A DNA stretch of 64,000 bases from Diphasiastrum complanatum (Eukaryota > Streptophyta > Lycopodiopsida > Lycopodiales > Lycopodiaceae): NCBI GenBank assembly GCA_029204225.1, contig CM055092.1:43383863-43447862 (forward strand), written 5' to 3'. Positions 35,517-46,739 of this stretch are shown piece after piece (position 1 is the stretch's first letter; every line of letters starts with the position of its first letter). A program made the position numbers and the translations under genes. Below the pieces are notes generated by a model. That model made no database searches. It saw only the letters and a list, made by a program, of their open reading frames with translations, and was not told where the DNA came from.

Positions 35517-36146
35517 TCATTTGACTTGCTCACCAATGACATCGAGAGCTATTACCAAAAATGAAAGCCCTTGGAAAAGCAAAAAATAAAAATGTACCCC
35601 TTGGGCTGAGAGCAAACTTCTTGCTGCTGCTACCAGGAGGAGGCATGCTAAAGTGAGCTCTTTTCTGTACAGTCGATTCGAGTTCTTCTTCACTGGCTTT
35701 GGGGACAATTCTTGCAACTTTGAAAGCTGCTCAAAACCTGATTCGGTTCCCTGCAAAAGCTTTTGCTCCGGTTTGACTCCTTTCTCAACAACTGCTGGTA
35801 GATCAGTTTCTAAGGCTCTACCTGTTTTCTTTGTAACTATCCATTCATAAGAACTGCCCAGTTGGAAAAGTCCAGAAATCATGGCATTAAATTTGGTAAC
35901 GGACATTGTGTTTTCAAAGAGTAGGTACGGAACAAGGAAGGGAAAAGATTTTGGGGCTGGCAGCACATTCAAGAAGGACATTGTAGCAGGAACATAGCAG
36001 ATGACCCATACAGGCAAATGAGATTCTGGCACAAACATGGTCATCGGAAGGATGATGCAGAAAAGGGTGAAAGAATAAAATGGTAATACGAGCTTCCTGA
36101 GCAGGAAGAAGAGAAAAATAAGATTTGACTTCTTCCACCAAGAGAT
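35517..36146 (-). CDS. CSLC: CSLC xyloglucan glucan synthase, exon 5
   Basis: A 630-bp terminal exon, residues 477-685, after a TTTGTGCAG acceptor, ending with TGA. It begins [20 protein letters not shown] and holds the C-terminal membrane block: helices around [38 protein letters not shown] and two more near the end ([32 protein letters not shown]). Between them lie [20 protein letters not shown] and [20 protein letters not shown], a block strongly conserved in plant CSLC, and a variable charged loop. Phase 0 join to exon 4. Confidence 0.96.
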   Translation of the reverse strand: MSWWKKSNLIFLFFLLRKLVLPFYSFTLFCIILPMTMFVPESHLPVWVICYVPATMSFLNVLPAPKSFPFLVPYLLFENTMSVTKFNAMISGLFQLGSSYEWIVTKKTGRALETDLPAVVEKGVKPEQKLLQGTESGFEQLSKLQELSPKPVKKNSNRLYRKELTLACLLLVAAARSLLSAQGVHFYFLLFQGLSFLVIALDVIGEQVK

Positions 36147-36395
36147 CTGCACAAATCAGCCAGCATGTGAAGAAATAAATAGTCAAAGAAAAGTGAAATA
36201 GTAGGTTACAATTCTCTTCAGAGTGAATTTTAATTCTATCTAGAATTGAGACTCCAAGGAATTGTAGCAGGACTTGCATAGAACAATTGTAGGTTAACCC
36301 ACTAACAGACTCCCTTTATTAATGAATATACTGTATCCAAAAAATTTCAGCTCAACTTCACATGATTATTCCAATAAAGATGAGATTTCACAAAC

Positions 36396-36509
36396 CTTTG
36401 CCCATATAATATCAAGGAAACACAGACGGAAAAGTTGCATTGGTCCAGAATGCCAACGGTGTTGCTGCTTACGGTATGCTTCATATGATTCTGGCAGCTC
36501 GCAGAGGCA
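36396..36509 (-). CDS. CSLC: CSLC xyloglucan glucan synthase, exon 4
   Basis: A 114-bp exon (38 codons, residues 439-476) between CCTGCAG and GTTTGT. It reads [20 protein letters not shown], then [18 protein letters not shown]. It carries the QxxRW motif (QQHRW, residues 453-457) that holds the growing glucan chain in family 2 glycosyltransferases. It was too short and unstarted to appear as a long frame and was placed by splice signals and family order. The first residue is Cys where relatives have Val (DVKVLCE). Confidence 0.95.
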
Positions 36510-36855
36510 CTGCAGGACAAGCATTAATACCAGTTTAATACAATTTTAAGAACTGGTAGTATCACAATTGAAACATTACTGCTGTTTCTTTCAGACCTCA
36601 ATCAACCAGATGAATTGTTAAGAACAAAGGTGGTCAGGCTTTTTGTATGATAACTGGAAGCAACTGTTGTGACCGTAAAGTTTGTAAACAGAAATTAAAA
36701 CCGTCACAGAACTGCTGGGATTCGGAAATAGGCCCAAGCGGGCTATATTTAGCAACAAAGTAAGTCAAATCTTCATCACAAGCACAGAAGAAATAATAAA
36801 CTTTAAATGCTGTGAGGTAGAACTGAAGGTGGTATAGTCTAAGAGGTTGATGTAC

Positions 36856-37146
36856 TTTAACATCATTCAAGAATCTAAACTTCCAGCCAAGTAGATGTGC
36901 ACGGACGGCAATATCCATGTCCTCAACTGTGGTTCTTTCTAACCATCCACCAGACTCTTCCAGTGCTTTGATCTTCCAGACTCCAGCTGTTCCATTGAAG
37001 CCGAAAAAATTCAAAAACACACCATTAACTTGCTGCTCAACCTCAAAATGGAAAGACAGGTTTATGTTTTGCAGTCTCGTCAACAAATTTTCATCCTTGT
37101 TCACAAAACTCCAACGAGCCTGCACTAAAGCCAGCTCTGGATCTTC
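36856..37146 (-). CDS. CSLC: CSLC xyloglucan glucan synthase, exon 3
   Basis: A 291-bp exon (97 codons, residues 342-438), acceptor CCTGCAG, donor GTACAT. It reads [20 protein letters not shown] ... [20 protein letters not shown] ... [20 protein letters not shown]. The ED of TVEDMD (residues 416-417) is the catalytic base pair of GT2 enzymes. Joined at phase 0 on both sides. Confidence 0.96.
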
Positions 37147-37359
37147 CTGCAGATTACAGCATCTGGTATGAGTGCAACATAATAAAGAACATCCTGCAAA
37201 GAAGATGTCATCACTGCTATTTCATATAAGCTCTCAGAAGTAAAACCTGAAACACTTATTTTCTGGAACTTTTTGCAATTCTCCTTAAAAGAGAGAATCA
37301 ATAAGATCAGAATCAGACATATAAACACCCCAAAAACCAAAGTGGTTAAAAAGAATAAC

Positions 37360-37668
37360 CATGAAATGGGGAACAGTTCGCTTCAAGAAGTCAGGCTTTG
37401 GCTGAAAGTCAGCGTCAAAGATAACCACAAATTCGTAATCCTTCACATATTCACAGCTCATAGCTGATTTAAGGTTTCCTGCTTTGTAGCCTGTGCGAAC
37501 CTCCCGATGCCTGTATAGGATATTGACGCCCTTTTGATGCCATTTCTCCACTTCTGCTCTAATCAAATTCTGAGTATCTACATCATCTGAATCATCTAGA
37601 ACCTGCACCAGCATGCGGTGCTTGGGCCAATCTAACTGCGAAATTGCTGATATAGACTGTTCATAAAC
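37360..37668 (-). CDS. CSLC: CSLC xyloglucan glucan synthase, exon 2
   Basis: A 309-bp exon (103 codons, residues 239-341), acceptor TTTATGCAG, donor GTTATT. It reads [20 protein letters not shown], the UDP-glucose-binding VLDDSDD (residues 262-267 or so), [19 protein letters not shown] and the DxD motif [11 protein letters not shown] (Asp 323 and 325). Nearly invariant in CSLC proteins. The junction residue is Met (VPHFM) where relatives often have Lys. Confidence 0.96.
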
Positions 37669-38800
37669 CTGCATAAATCTCTTTCATCAGTTTCTCTCAC
37701 AAAGACAAACTTTTCTGCACCAAGCAGAACACACGGTCATACTGGCCTAACAGTCTTGTCAAAATTTCTGCTTCTGGAGCATTTAGTCAGAAACCAAAAA
37801 AGGATAGGTCTGGCATCAGTCTCTGCTTCTACAATGCACGTTACAGATTTTCCAACCCGCATTATTAAGGGTAAATAACGATAATATTTGCATGCAGCTC
37901 TTTCATCAGTTTCTGCTCATATCATGCATACTAGACTCTAGTACTTGCAGGAATATAAGGTACGAGGAAGGAAAATTACAAGGATTTGTATGAAGATCTT
38001 GCAAAAAAGCATGAACTTGAACGAAATGTGGGATGCAGGCAACCACCAATACACACACATGCACACGCACACATCTCTCTCTCTCTCTGTCTCTCTGCTG
38101 AATTCGGGATGCATTCAGGCATAAGGCTCAGGCTATGACTTGGTCAGAACATCCTATTACAAAATGCAGATCCATCACTACGTAAGCAACAGAAAATCTT
38201 GCTCAAACTATAACATAGTTGGCAGTTAGAGTGCAACTGCATATTAATGTTTCATCAGACTAGCTCACGAACAGTAAAACATAGATTCAGGCACAACTTA
38301 CTATCGTATGACTTTGGTGATCCAAAGCCAGTTGAAAGTAAAAATGCAGGAGATATAACTTCCTGATAACGGTTATGCACTATACAAGAAACTTTTTTGC
38401 CGTTGAATGAAGTTAGGAACCAAAGAAGAAAGCTTTTAAGAGTAAGAGTTACATTAGGAGAACCAATCCGCGGGGATCTCAAACAGTTAGCACATTAAAA
38501 AACTCGAGATATTCAATGATCAAGACATGAATGGCTGGAGCAAGTCGTAAAATGAGCATGCGAATCAAAAAAACAATTCTCAATGATTTGAAAGATGCTT
38601 TAGCTCCAAAGATCTATCACATAAACGACACAATATTGGAGAGTACTGGATTACTTTCGTATATTTTCTAACTTCATGTCATGCGCATCACCGGTTATCC
38701 TGATAAGATAATTGACGGATCAGATCCTTAACAAGGAAGACCATAAAGCTTCACGAAAAATCTATGTAGGTCATTTTTATGCTGTTCTAGAGATACTCAC

Positions 38801-39514
38801 CTCTTTTTCGTTACACATGGGAATTTGAATGAGCACCATAGGGTATCCATCACCAGGCTGTTCCACATCGCCTGACTCAAGCAATGCCGGATTTGCCTGC
38901 GGGCTAATCCTCTTGTATTTGATCCAAAGACAGCCAATAGAGAGAACGATTCTATCAGCACTCTGTATGAGGAAAAGGACAATGCATAGATTAGCCAGAA
39001 ATTGGAGAGGAGGCGCAATGTAGTTGGCTCTGACGTACACCCATCCCAAGTATGTGCTATGCAGCAGATTCTGTAGTGAGAATGATGAGGGCATTGGGAG
39101 ATGAGGCCGAGTGAAATGCCAGCCCATGAAGTAAGCAGCAACTTCTACTGCTAACAGAAAAAGTGCACAAATCAGAAAGCCTCTCATGATCCTGTGCAGC
39201 TTTCCTTTGTGAGCTTTCTCAGAGATTGCATCGACTCCTTTTTGGAAGATCAAGCGATTTTTGAATGCCGAAAAACAAGTCCATAATCCATGAGCCAACC
39301 AGGCAACGCAACCTGCAGCACGATGCGCTTTCAATAACCAAACCCAAGTGAGTTGCTTCGCATTCTTGCCTCTGTCCTTCTCTGCCCCAAACGCCTTCTG
39401 AGGACTCTTCAGTTCCAGCACAGACCAATCCGGATTTTCCATTTTAACTACGACAGCGGTACCCTGATGAGTTTCCTTTGTCCAGATATCAGCGAAATCA
39501 AAGCTTGGCGGCAT
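38801..39514 (-). CDS. CSLC: CSLC xyloglucan glucan synthase, exon 1
   Basis: 714 bp, 238 codons, donor GTGAGT after NEKE. The start Met (MPPSFDFADIW) fits the family N-terminus (MAPxFDFW), followed by GTAVVVKMENPDWSVLELKS and the strongly conserved RGKNAKQLTWVWLLKAHRAA. Two transmembrane segments follow (about residues 110-132 and 175-200), then YPMVLIQIPMCNEKE. All five exons together give 685 residues, the usual CSLC length, with no stop or frameshift. CSLC enzymes sit in the Golgi membrane and make the beta-1,4-glucan backbone of xyloglucan from UDP-glucose, working with XXT xylosyltransferases. Intron 1 is 1,132 bp. Confidence 0.96.
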
Positions 39515-40696
39515 TGCTAGGGCACAAAGCTTGCCAAGGAGGCTGTAAAGCCTTGGCCAAAAGGCCTCAAGTTAAAGCGGTCACGTGCCTGGCTGGATTA
39601 TATTCTTGTTATGAATGCAGATTGAGATGGCATCTCACAGCAAGCGTCACCGATCGTTGAAAGGCAAGATCGCAACGTTTTCTTTGAGGAATGGTGGGTC
39701 TTCTACTACTATACTAGTCAAATTGAAAATTCCTTCACAACACAGATTGCACGCGATAGTTGAAGGAATATTGAAAAACAGAATTAAACTGCTTGCATAG
39801 CGATTAGTGTTGTGCTCCATGAATGAGACATGAATGCATGATATCCGATCTCCTTTGACTGCCAAGTCTAGCAACCAGCTTTCGCGGATCTCCATCAACA
39901 TCAAAACAAGAGGAAAAAAATGGCATTTGAGTTGACGCTTCAAAAGCAAGCAAACCAAACGATAATGCACAAGCCGATCAAACTACCCACTATCTGACGC
40001 ATCAGTTAAAGAATCGAAAACAAACCCACAACGCCAGGAATGCGCACTGCGAAACTACAGAGGCAGGAAGCAGCAGAAACGGAGGCCTAATAAACAACAA
40101 ACCCATCAAAATGCTGCCAAGAAAAAGAGGATCAAGAGAAAATGCATCATGCTCAACTACACCTCCCTACATTCTGTGAAAAGGCGTGGCATGCGAGGAG
40201 GCAATGGCGGATGCTGAGGCAGGAAAGGATGATGATGCTGATCAAACAAACAAGCAAGAGCAGGAGGAGGCGATGGATTGGCAGGCTCTACGTGCGGGCA
40301 ACAGAAGGCGATCGATCGATCGATCGATCTTCCGTGGAGGAGGAGGAGGAGGAGGAGGAGCGAGACCACATGCAAGACCTGCGCCTACGACCATGTGCAC
40401 AGACCCGCAAAACAAAGGACTGGAACCGGCATTATTTCAGAAAAACGGGGTCCATAAAGTCTTTCACGGTTTTTTTTGCACGTAAACCCCCTCCATGAAT
40501 TAACAGTTCTCAAGAAATCGAGGGGCTTAGAAATTGGACCTGATTTTAGGATGCCTCAAAAAATGTTTCGCGAGCACTGGGAGAACTAGTCGCTGCTAAA
40601 ATAATACAATATTGAACAGGCGGCCCACGAGACGGCGAGAAAACAAAAAAGAGAAAAATAAAAAACACGTGTCAGCTGGAGCATGGGCATGGGATT

Positions 40697-40727
<31 letters not shown>

Positions 40728-40930
40728 ATGATGGGGTCGCTGTCGCTGACGTTGGGGGGCCCTTCAGTGGCTGGCTGGCTGAAAGGCTGAAGGGTGAGTG
40801 GGCCGTTGGTGGGCCGGCGATTAACTGCTTCTGGGCCGGCGGTGACAGGCAGGCAGGCAGTCAGGGTAGCCATAATTCGCCCGATACCACAACCTCTCTC
40901 TTCAACATTTTATTATTAAAAATGGATTAA
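39515..40930 (-). promoter_or_regulatory. CSLC upstream region (5' UTR/promoter) with short tandem repeats
   Basis: No coding gene is convincing. The region is less AT-rich than its surroundings and has (CGAT)n at 40309-40329, (GGA)n at 40336-40360 and (GAC)n at 40697-40729. These are common in plant promoters and 5' UTRs. The transcription start could not be fixed. Open frames with poly-Arg or poly-Glu are artefacts of the triplet runs. Confidence 0.5.
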
Positions 40931-41720
40931 TTGGGGGGAGGCCCAACCTAGAGGGCTTTATGGGCCTATTAAGGATCCAAAGGAGGGTCCTCGAGGATTT
41001 CCCCTCCATAGAATTCTAAGAGAGCTGATTCGATGTCATGACCAAGGGTGCAAGCAAGGCCTTAGAGGGCTTTGCCCTCATAGGCTTAATCATTGTCGTG
41101 ATTAAATACTAGGTACTGGCCATCGAGAGGGCCATCACCACAAATAATTTGGGACCCCAAGCAGCAAGTGAGAGAGGTCACGAGCTGCTCGGGGACCAGA
41201 TTATCTATGGTGATGGCCTGCCCGATTAGCCATCACCGCTCATAATTGCCATTCACATGATTTTTATGCTCTCTCTTGTATTTTTAATACCAAAGAGGGA
41301 GAATAAGATTGAGGCCCTATATTATGTAAAATAATATAAGGCCCAAAAAGGTCTAAAAATCAGGTGAATGTGCAAGCAAGGCCTTTCTCTGAGTCACACA
41401 TAGGTATCAAATGCCAGGTGCCCATTGTGAAGGCTAGGTTAAATGACAGACTCCTTATCTACCTGACACTCTCCCGCTTAACTTGGACCTCACAATGGGC
41501 ACTTGGCATTCAATGCATGTGCGTATTTCATCCTTAGGTGCAAGCAAGGCCCCTCGTGGGCTTGTCGTGATTAAGGGTTCAAACAACCCCCTAGAGGGCT
41601 TTCCCTCAATGGGCTTATTCATTGTTGTGATTGAGGGTGCAAGCAAGGCCTCATCGCTGCTGCTTAAATGCACTTGTTCATGCATGTGATGTATCTGGAC
41701 ATGGCCAACGAAATCCTGCC
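40931..41720. repeat. Region with recurring GTGCAAGCAAGGC / AGAGGGCTTT blocks
   Basis: The word GTGCAAGCAAGGC recurs near 41048, 41366, 41540 and 41638, often followed by AGAGGGCTTTGCCCTCA and GGGCTTATTCATTGT..GTGATT. This is an irregular tandem array with units of 60-100 bp or more. No coding potential. Not assigned to a family. Confidence 0.6.
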
Positions 41721-41880
41721 ACATGGCAAACATTTATTGCTCAAAATTTTTGTTGTTCAAAAAAGTCGGGCAAAATGACTTAGGGTAGTTTGTACAATAG
41801 ATTGCACAATTCTTACAAATGAATAGTGGGCAAGTGGGTAAACATGAAACTCTTTACTCACATGCATTTGAAGAGAGTGT

Positions 41881-41970
41881 TGGTTTCCAGGAGGAGGTTT
41901 GAACCTAGAACCAAAGAAACTTTGGATGTTAAGCTAACCAACTAAGCAAACCCCATTGGGAGGCTACAAA
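41881..41970 (-). mobile_element. tRNA-derived SINE, copy 3
   Basis: On the - strand: head TTGTAGCCTCCCAATGGGGT, A box TGCTTAGTTGGTTAGC, AACATCCAAAGTTTCTTTGG, B box GGTTCAAACCTCC and CCTGGAAACCA. Same family as 14011-14100 and 18131-18181. The tail beyond 41880 is not defined. The sequence before the A box looks tRNA-like (GGGGTTTGCTTAGTTGG), so a degenerate tRNA pseudogene is the alternative. Confidence 0.75.
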
Positions 41971-42211
41971 GGTTTTGACTATGGGATCATTTTTAATAAT
42001 TTGCCATATGGTGTTTTACAAACATGACAATGCCATGTGTCGAAAAAGCATTGGGCCAGCGAGCTAAAACACCTCTCATGTGTGAGACTTGTTTCCAAGA
42101 CGCAAGGGCCTCCCTCCCACCTTCATCCAAACTTTATAGTTATATCAAGATCTAACATAATTATCCAAAGCCTACACCATTGGATGAGGGTGGACTTGCC
42201 AACACCCTTAC

Positions 42212-44135
42212 TCATGGTGAGAAACACGCTAGACCTTTTCCCCAAGCCTAGGCCTTAGCCCCGAGCACATTGTTAGGCCTGTGTCCCTGGGCCCTCAAGG
42301 GAGAAGCACATAATAGATTCCTCGTCAAAGTTGATCTAGATTGAGGGTTAGGCAAGGCCCCACCCTCACTCAATGCTTGAGAATCATCCATCCAAAACCA
42401 TGACTTATGATGGAATATTTCAATTGATTAAGCCTCCATCAAGACAATGATGGAATATTTGAAGCGACTTGCAATGGCAGAATGCATGGGACCATGTTTT
42501 CACTCTCGGTCACAATAAGTAATAAGATGGCTTTTTTCCCAAGTGTGTGCTTGTGAAGTTTTCCTTTTCTTTCACAACTTCACCCATCTTGTCCCAGATG
42601 AACCTTTCCTCAAAAATTTTTAGTGAACCTTTTTTCATGTGGATAAGGCCCCAACCCCGAGGGAAAGCATGATCCCTTGCATAATGCACAAGCATGCTTT
42701 TTTTTTTTTTTTGTTCCCTTTCTTTCAATTGCTCACACTACCTTCCATCCGACTCCCTTCAGAACTTGCCAATACATTGTCTTTAATGATGTAGCTCAAA
42801 AAATTCACTTTTAAGGCTTGTATTGCTTACTTTTTAGAGCATCATACCTTTTGAAGTCTCTAAATTGATCTATTTTGAAATCGAATTTGTGCTTTCCAAC
42901 AATTTCCTTAGTGGTCAATATTAGAATATACCACCAAACACAACATCTATGCATGTATAACAAGAGTGTCACCTACATGCAATGATATCTTTCCAGAACT
43001 CATAAAAACTTTATCAAACATCGTCTTCCATAAATTGTAACTAAAAGGAAATATCTAAACTCTTTGTAGTGAATTCATATTGAGTAGGTGCACTTGCACC
43101 ACTGACAACTAGTAGTGCAATCAAGAATCATGCAATAATGGATGTGTCATGTGCCAAATCCCAAACTAATAGCAATCACAATGAAGTAAAGCTAGAAGCA
43201 AGAAGATAACAAGACAATCATGATAGCATAACAATAGAAAGCTAGAAACAATGAGATCACAATGGAATTGCATTATTAATGAAAGAAAGAGTACAATCAA
43301 TGGAAATGGAGCATTATTCATGTGGATAGGGCACATGAGACCTAGCAATGGAGATCCCTATGGCTCACATTCACAAGGAAGCTAGAAGCTCTCACTTGCA
43401 AATGAGCCAAAAGATTCACAAAATGATGTCTCTTGCCTAGTTATAGACAATGCTCTCACTTAACTAAACTTAACTATCTTGAGGGATGGTTATCCCTTGT
43501 TAAGTACTATTTAGGCTACATTGGGCCCTTGTTGGCCTATTATCCTTATTAATTACTTTGGAGGGCCTAAAGTGGTGATGAAAGTTCATGTTTGATAGCC
43601 ATTGACTTATTTACACATAACACACAACAATGTTTGTTGAAGGGTCAATAAAAAATTATGAAAGTAGTTATGCTTAGATGGAAGGTAGTGTTAGCATTTG
43701 AAAGAAATTGGAAAAAAAAAATAGGGATCACAGGGTTGGGCCCTTATCCACATGAAAAAAAAGTCCACTCAAAAATTTTGAGGAAAGGTTCATCTAGGAC
43801 AAGACAAGTGAAGTTTTGAAAGAAAAGGAAAACTTCACAAGCACGCACCTGGGAATAAGTCATCGTATTACTTATTGTGATCGTGAGTGCAAACACGGTC
43901 TCTGCCATTGAAAATGGCTTTAAATATTCCATCATTGCCTCCATGGAGGCTTAATTATTGAAATATTCCATCATAAGTCATGGTTTTGGATGGATGATTC
44001 TCAAAACCCTCAATCTAGTTCAACTTTGACTAGGAATGTATTCTGTGGTGCCTCCTGGAGGGCCCGAGGACACATGCCTACCAATGTGCTTGGGGCTAAG
44101 GCCTAGGCTTGGGGAAAAGGTCTAGTGTGTTGGTG
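42212..44135. mobile_element. Foldback structure: long inverted repeats around a solo LTR
   Basis: The left arm 42212-42760 and right arm 43672-44135 are reverse complements over roughly 450-540 bp with small indels. Shared blocks include CTAGACCTTTTCCCCAAGCC at the outer ends, GGCCTTAGCCCC, TTGAGAATCATCCATCCAAA, TTATGATGGAATATTTCAAT, GAAGTTTTCCTTTTCTTTCA, GATGAACCTTTCCTCAAAAA and GGAAGGTAGTGT near the inner ends. The 0.9-kb spacer contains an LTR. No transposase frame. It could be a foldback or MULE-type non-autonomous transposon, or an inverted duplication. Outer target duplications were not evident. Confidence 0.8.
43140..43580 (-). repeat. Solo LTR (copia-type), relative of 27150-27603
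   Basis: Reverse complement of 27190-27605 with indels. No primer-binding site at one end and no purine tract at the other, hence solo. It lies in the spacer of the foldback structure. Confidence 0.78.
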
Positions 44136-45170
44136 AATAGACTTGGAATTTAGATAAATTCTAAGGTAAAAGTGTTTCAATTTCTTAAACCTAGGATATC
44201 TCTGTTGCATAAATGAATTTCAGAGGAACGATAGTACTATCACTTGGGTTGAAATATTTGAAGAAAAAGTCCTATTTGTAATAGAGTAAATCTTTTTGTG
44301 GAAAGCACTTATTACTGACTTTTCATGGATTTGGATATTTTCATATATCATTTTTAATTGATAATTTCTTTAAAAGGAGGGGTGAAGTGATGGGTTAAAA
44401 TTATATTGAGGATCTGTTGGTTGCATAGGTTTTGGAAGAGAACCAGCTGTGGTATAGAAATGAGATTTTTCTGAAAGTAATTGATAGATTCAGAGTAAGA
44501 TACCAACTTGGAACTTTTTGAATAAGAGAAATTCTCTAGGGATTGTGTGGAACAATTTGGAACTAGAACAAGTTTGAAATTTGGATCATTATCTATAAGT
44601 AGTACAATGAAAGGTCGAAAGTTACTAATTCCATTTTTATTGGAATAGGAGTAAGTTTGATCAGGATTTAAGTCTGAGATGTTTGTATTAAATCAACCTA
44701 ATCTTAGTTTGAGTACTAGGATCAGTGAGAGGTCAATTGAGTGGAAGAAATGATGTTATTCATGGTAAATTGGATTGGAAAACTGTTGGGAGTGAATGTT
44801 AATTATCTTTGAGATTTTTCAGATATGTTATTTTTTGGATTTATCCCCTCTACTCTTCTAAATCCCATATTAATATACTTCCATTCATCGCTACAACATT
44901 ACATGCATTGTCGCACAGTCGTCTATAATTGAAGACAACAAGAGGATGGCAGTCCACTGACATATCGGCCAAACCCGACATATTAGCCAAACCTGACTTA
45001 TCCGATATATCGAAGAAGTCCGCCGACTTATCGAGCCTCCTCATGCTCGCTTCCTGTATTGAGCAACTAACTTGACAATGACAGTAGCCACGATCTTCTT
45101 CCTTATGGCACAACGGCTCAACGCCATTCTTTTGTACATATATCTGCACAAATGTAAATCATATATGTAG
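44136..45170. other. No recognisable gene
   Basis: AT-rich. A 99-codon frame on the - strand (44850-45149) has no features I recognise. Confidence 0.4.
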
Positions 45171-45616
45171 TTGATCATAGTAATCAATTTCATGTATGCA
45201 AGTAGTTAATGAGACAGACATTGTAGATGCTTTCATGCATCGATTCTTTTTTCAAACAAATTGTCAGTAATAAGCTCATAGCTTTTACAGATCGTAATTA
45301 GATTTGTGAGCATGCGATTTCGTCCGTAATTGTCTTGTGCTCACCTGCATCACTAATTTGTATTTCATTACATTTAATCTGAATAAACTATTGTCTAGTT
45401 CTGCGTTCAGATTCTTTCTCAGTATTGCATGCTTTCAACTTTTTGTCTGACTTTCTGATTGATTTGTTTGATTGTCTACTCTTCGCTTCCACAACCACTG
45501 CGCAATCAAGCTCTAGTTCATTCTTGTGCTTGCCTACTATTAACCAATAGTGCAGGCACTCGAGGGAATTAATACTTTCTAATGTGCATTCGCATTTCCC
45601 AACATGGTATTAGAGC
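45171..45616 (+). repeat. LTR 3' end with primer-binding site (TGGTATTAGAGC)
   Basis: Sequence ending TTTCCCAACA (45604) is followed by TGGTATTAGAGC at 45605-45616, a one-base variant of the initiator-Met site also used at 50309. The internal region is cut off within about 50 bp by a copia fragment of opposite orientation. Confidence 0.65.
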
Positions 45617-45659
45617 TTTGATATTAGAACTTATCTGATTATTTAAGCGGTTTTACGTC

Positions 45660-46060
45660 AGAGCTACTTTATAGCCTAATAAGCTTCCCACAAAATTTGA
45701 TTTCTTTTTGATAAAATATACCATAGTTCTTCTAGAAAATTCATCAATAAAAATTATAGGATACTTTGCATCCTTCAGTCAAGAATTTTGCATTGGGCCA
45801 CATATATCTGTTACAACATCTAGTATTCCTCTAGCAGTATGCTGATGGCTTGATCTAAATGGTTTTCTGGCCTGCTTATCGACTAGACAGTCTTGACATA
45901 CAAGTAATTCGACTTTCCTATCAGGATAGTCAAGATCAAGAACAATGGATTGCTTAGACATTTGTTGTACAGAAGCATGATTCAACTAACCAAGTCTATA
46001 ATGCCAAAGAAAATTTTTATTTATCTAAATAGAAGTACTAAGAGTCTGACTAGAGGCAAA
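45660..46060 (-). pseudogene. Copia pre-integrase and integrase N-terminus
   Basis: On the - strand: LWHYRLG-LNHASVQQMSKQ (gag-pre-integrase motif WHxRLGHxN), LVCQDCLVDKQARKPFRSSH (zinc-finger cysteines), then DVVTDICGPMQNS with the first catalytic Asp, and FIDEFSRRTMVYFIKKKS after a stop. The core is truncated near 45660. Confidence 0.8.
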
Positions 46061-46129
46061 AAAACAATGACTTAATCTTTACAACTATCCATGCCTCGTT
46101 CCGAGTGCTAGGATCTTCCTTGTCTATCG

Positions 46130-46640
46130 ACTACTTTACACTGACCACATTTGAATTCTACTTCTGTCCTAGATCTGTAATTCAGCTGACATACTGCGTC
46201 TTGACCCGTCTATGACTGATCCGACAACAACCATTTGCTTTAGTAGGTTCTTGAACGGGGTGATGTGATTTTGCAGGGAATCACCATTTGTCATCTTTAG
46301 GGAGTAAAATTTCTTCATGAGATGTAGCTTGGAAGCTATATCTCGCACTTCACATAATGTGCTCAAGATGTCCCAAACTTCCTTGGAGGTCTGAGCTTCA
46401 GACAGATGGCTGATTTGAGTGTCTGATATGTTGAGGATGATCAGCGTGAAAGCTTTGCCATTCTTCAGCTTCCATTGGGAGATTGCAGTGTCATCAGCTC
46501 ATGTCTTTCCTCTACACCTGTAACAACATCATATAACTCCTTGGCCATTAGCACAGTTCTCATCTTAAATTTCCACAGATGCTAATTGGCTCCACCAAGC
46601 TTGTCCATGATAGGACTGGCTTTCTCTTGGGAATCCATGT
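46130..46640 (-). pseudogene. Copia gag remnant, second copy
   Basis: On the - strand: MDSQEKASPIMDKLGGANWH then LWKFKMRTVLMAKELYDVVT; after a shift, TLIILNISDTQISHLSEAQT and VWDILSTLCEVRDIASKLHL then MKKFYSLKMTNGDSLQNHIT. Same family as 32692 and 50640. After VVVGSVIDG homology to gag stops and the sequence runs toward the pre-integrase piece at 46060, so protease and the gag C-terminus are missing. Confidence 0.82.
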
Positions 46641-46739
46641 GGAGGATTAGTCTAAGTGACAATAGTAACTATTAGTGACTTAAGAATGAAAATCTATCTA
46701 TAGTATGACAAATTGTTGTCATAACCTACCAGAAATCCA

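Noticed and set aside
40142-40498. Two overlapping + strand frames upstream of CSLC
   Set aside because: They overlap one another in different frames and owe their length to GGA and CGAT repeats.
40586-40873. 95-codon - strand frame starting MATLTACLPVTAGPEAVN with poly-Arg
   Set aside because: The Arg run comes from the (GAC)n triplet repeat, no family is recognised, and it lies in the CSLC upstream region where GC-rich sequence opens frames by chance.
42037-42258. 73-codon + strand frame
   Set aside because: It runs into the left arm of the inverted repeat and has no protein features.
45605-46640. One copia element starting at the + strand primer-binding site at 45605
   Set aside because: The integrase and gag pieces that follow are on the - strand, so the LTR end and the coding fragments come from different insertions.
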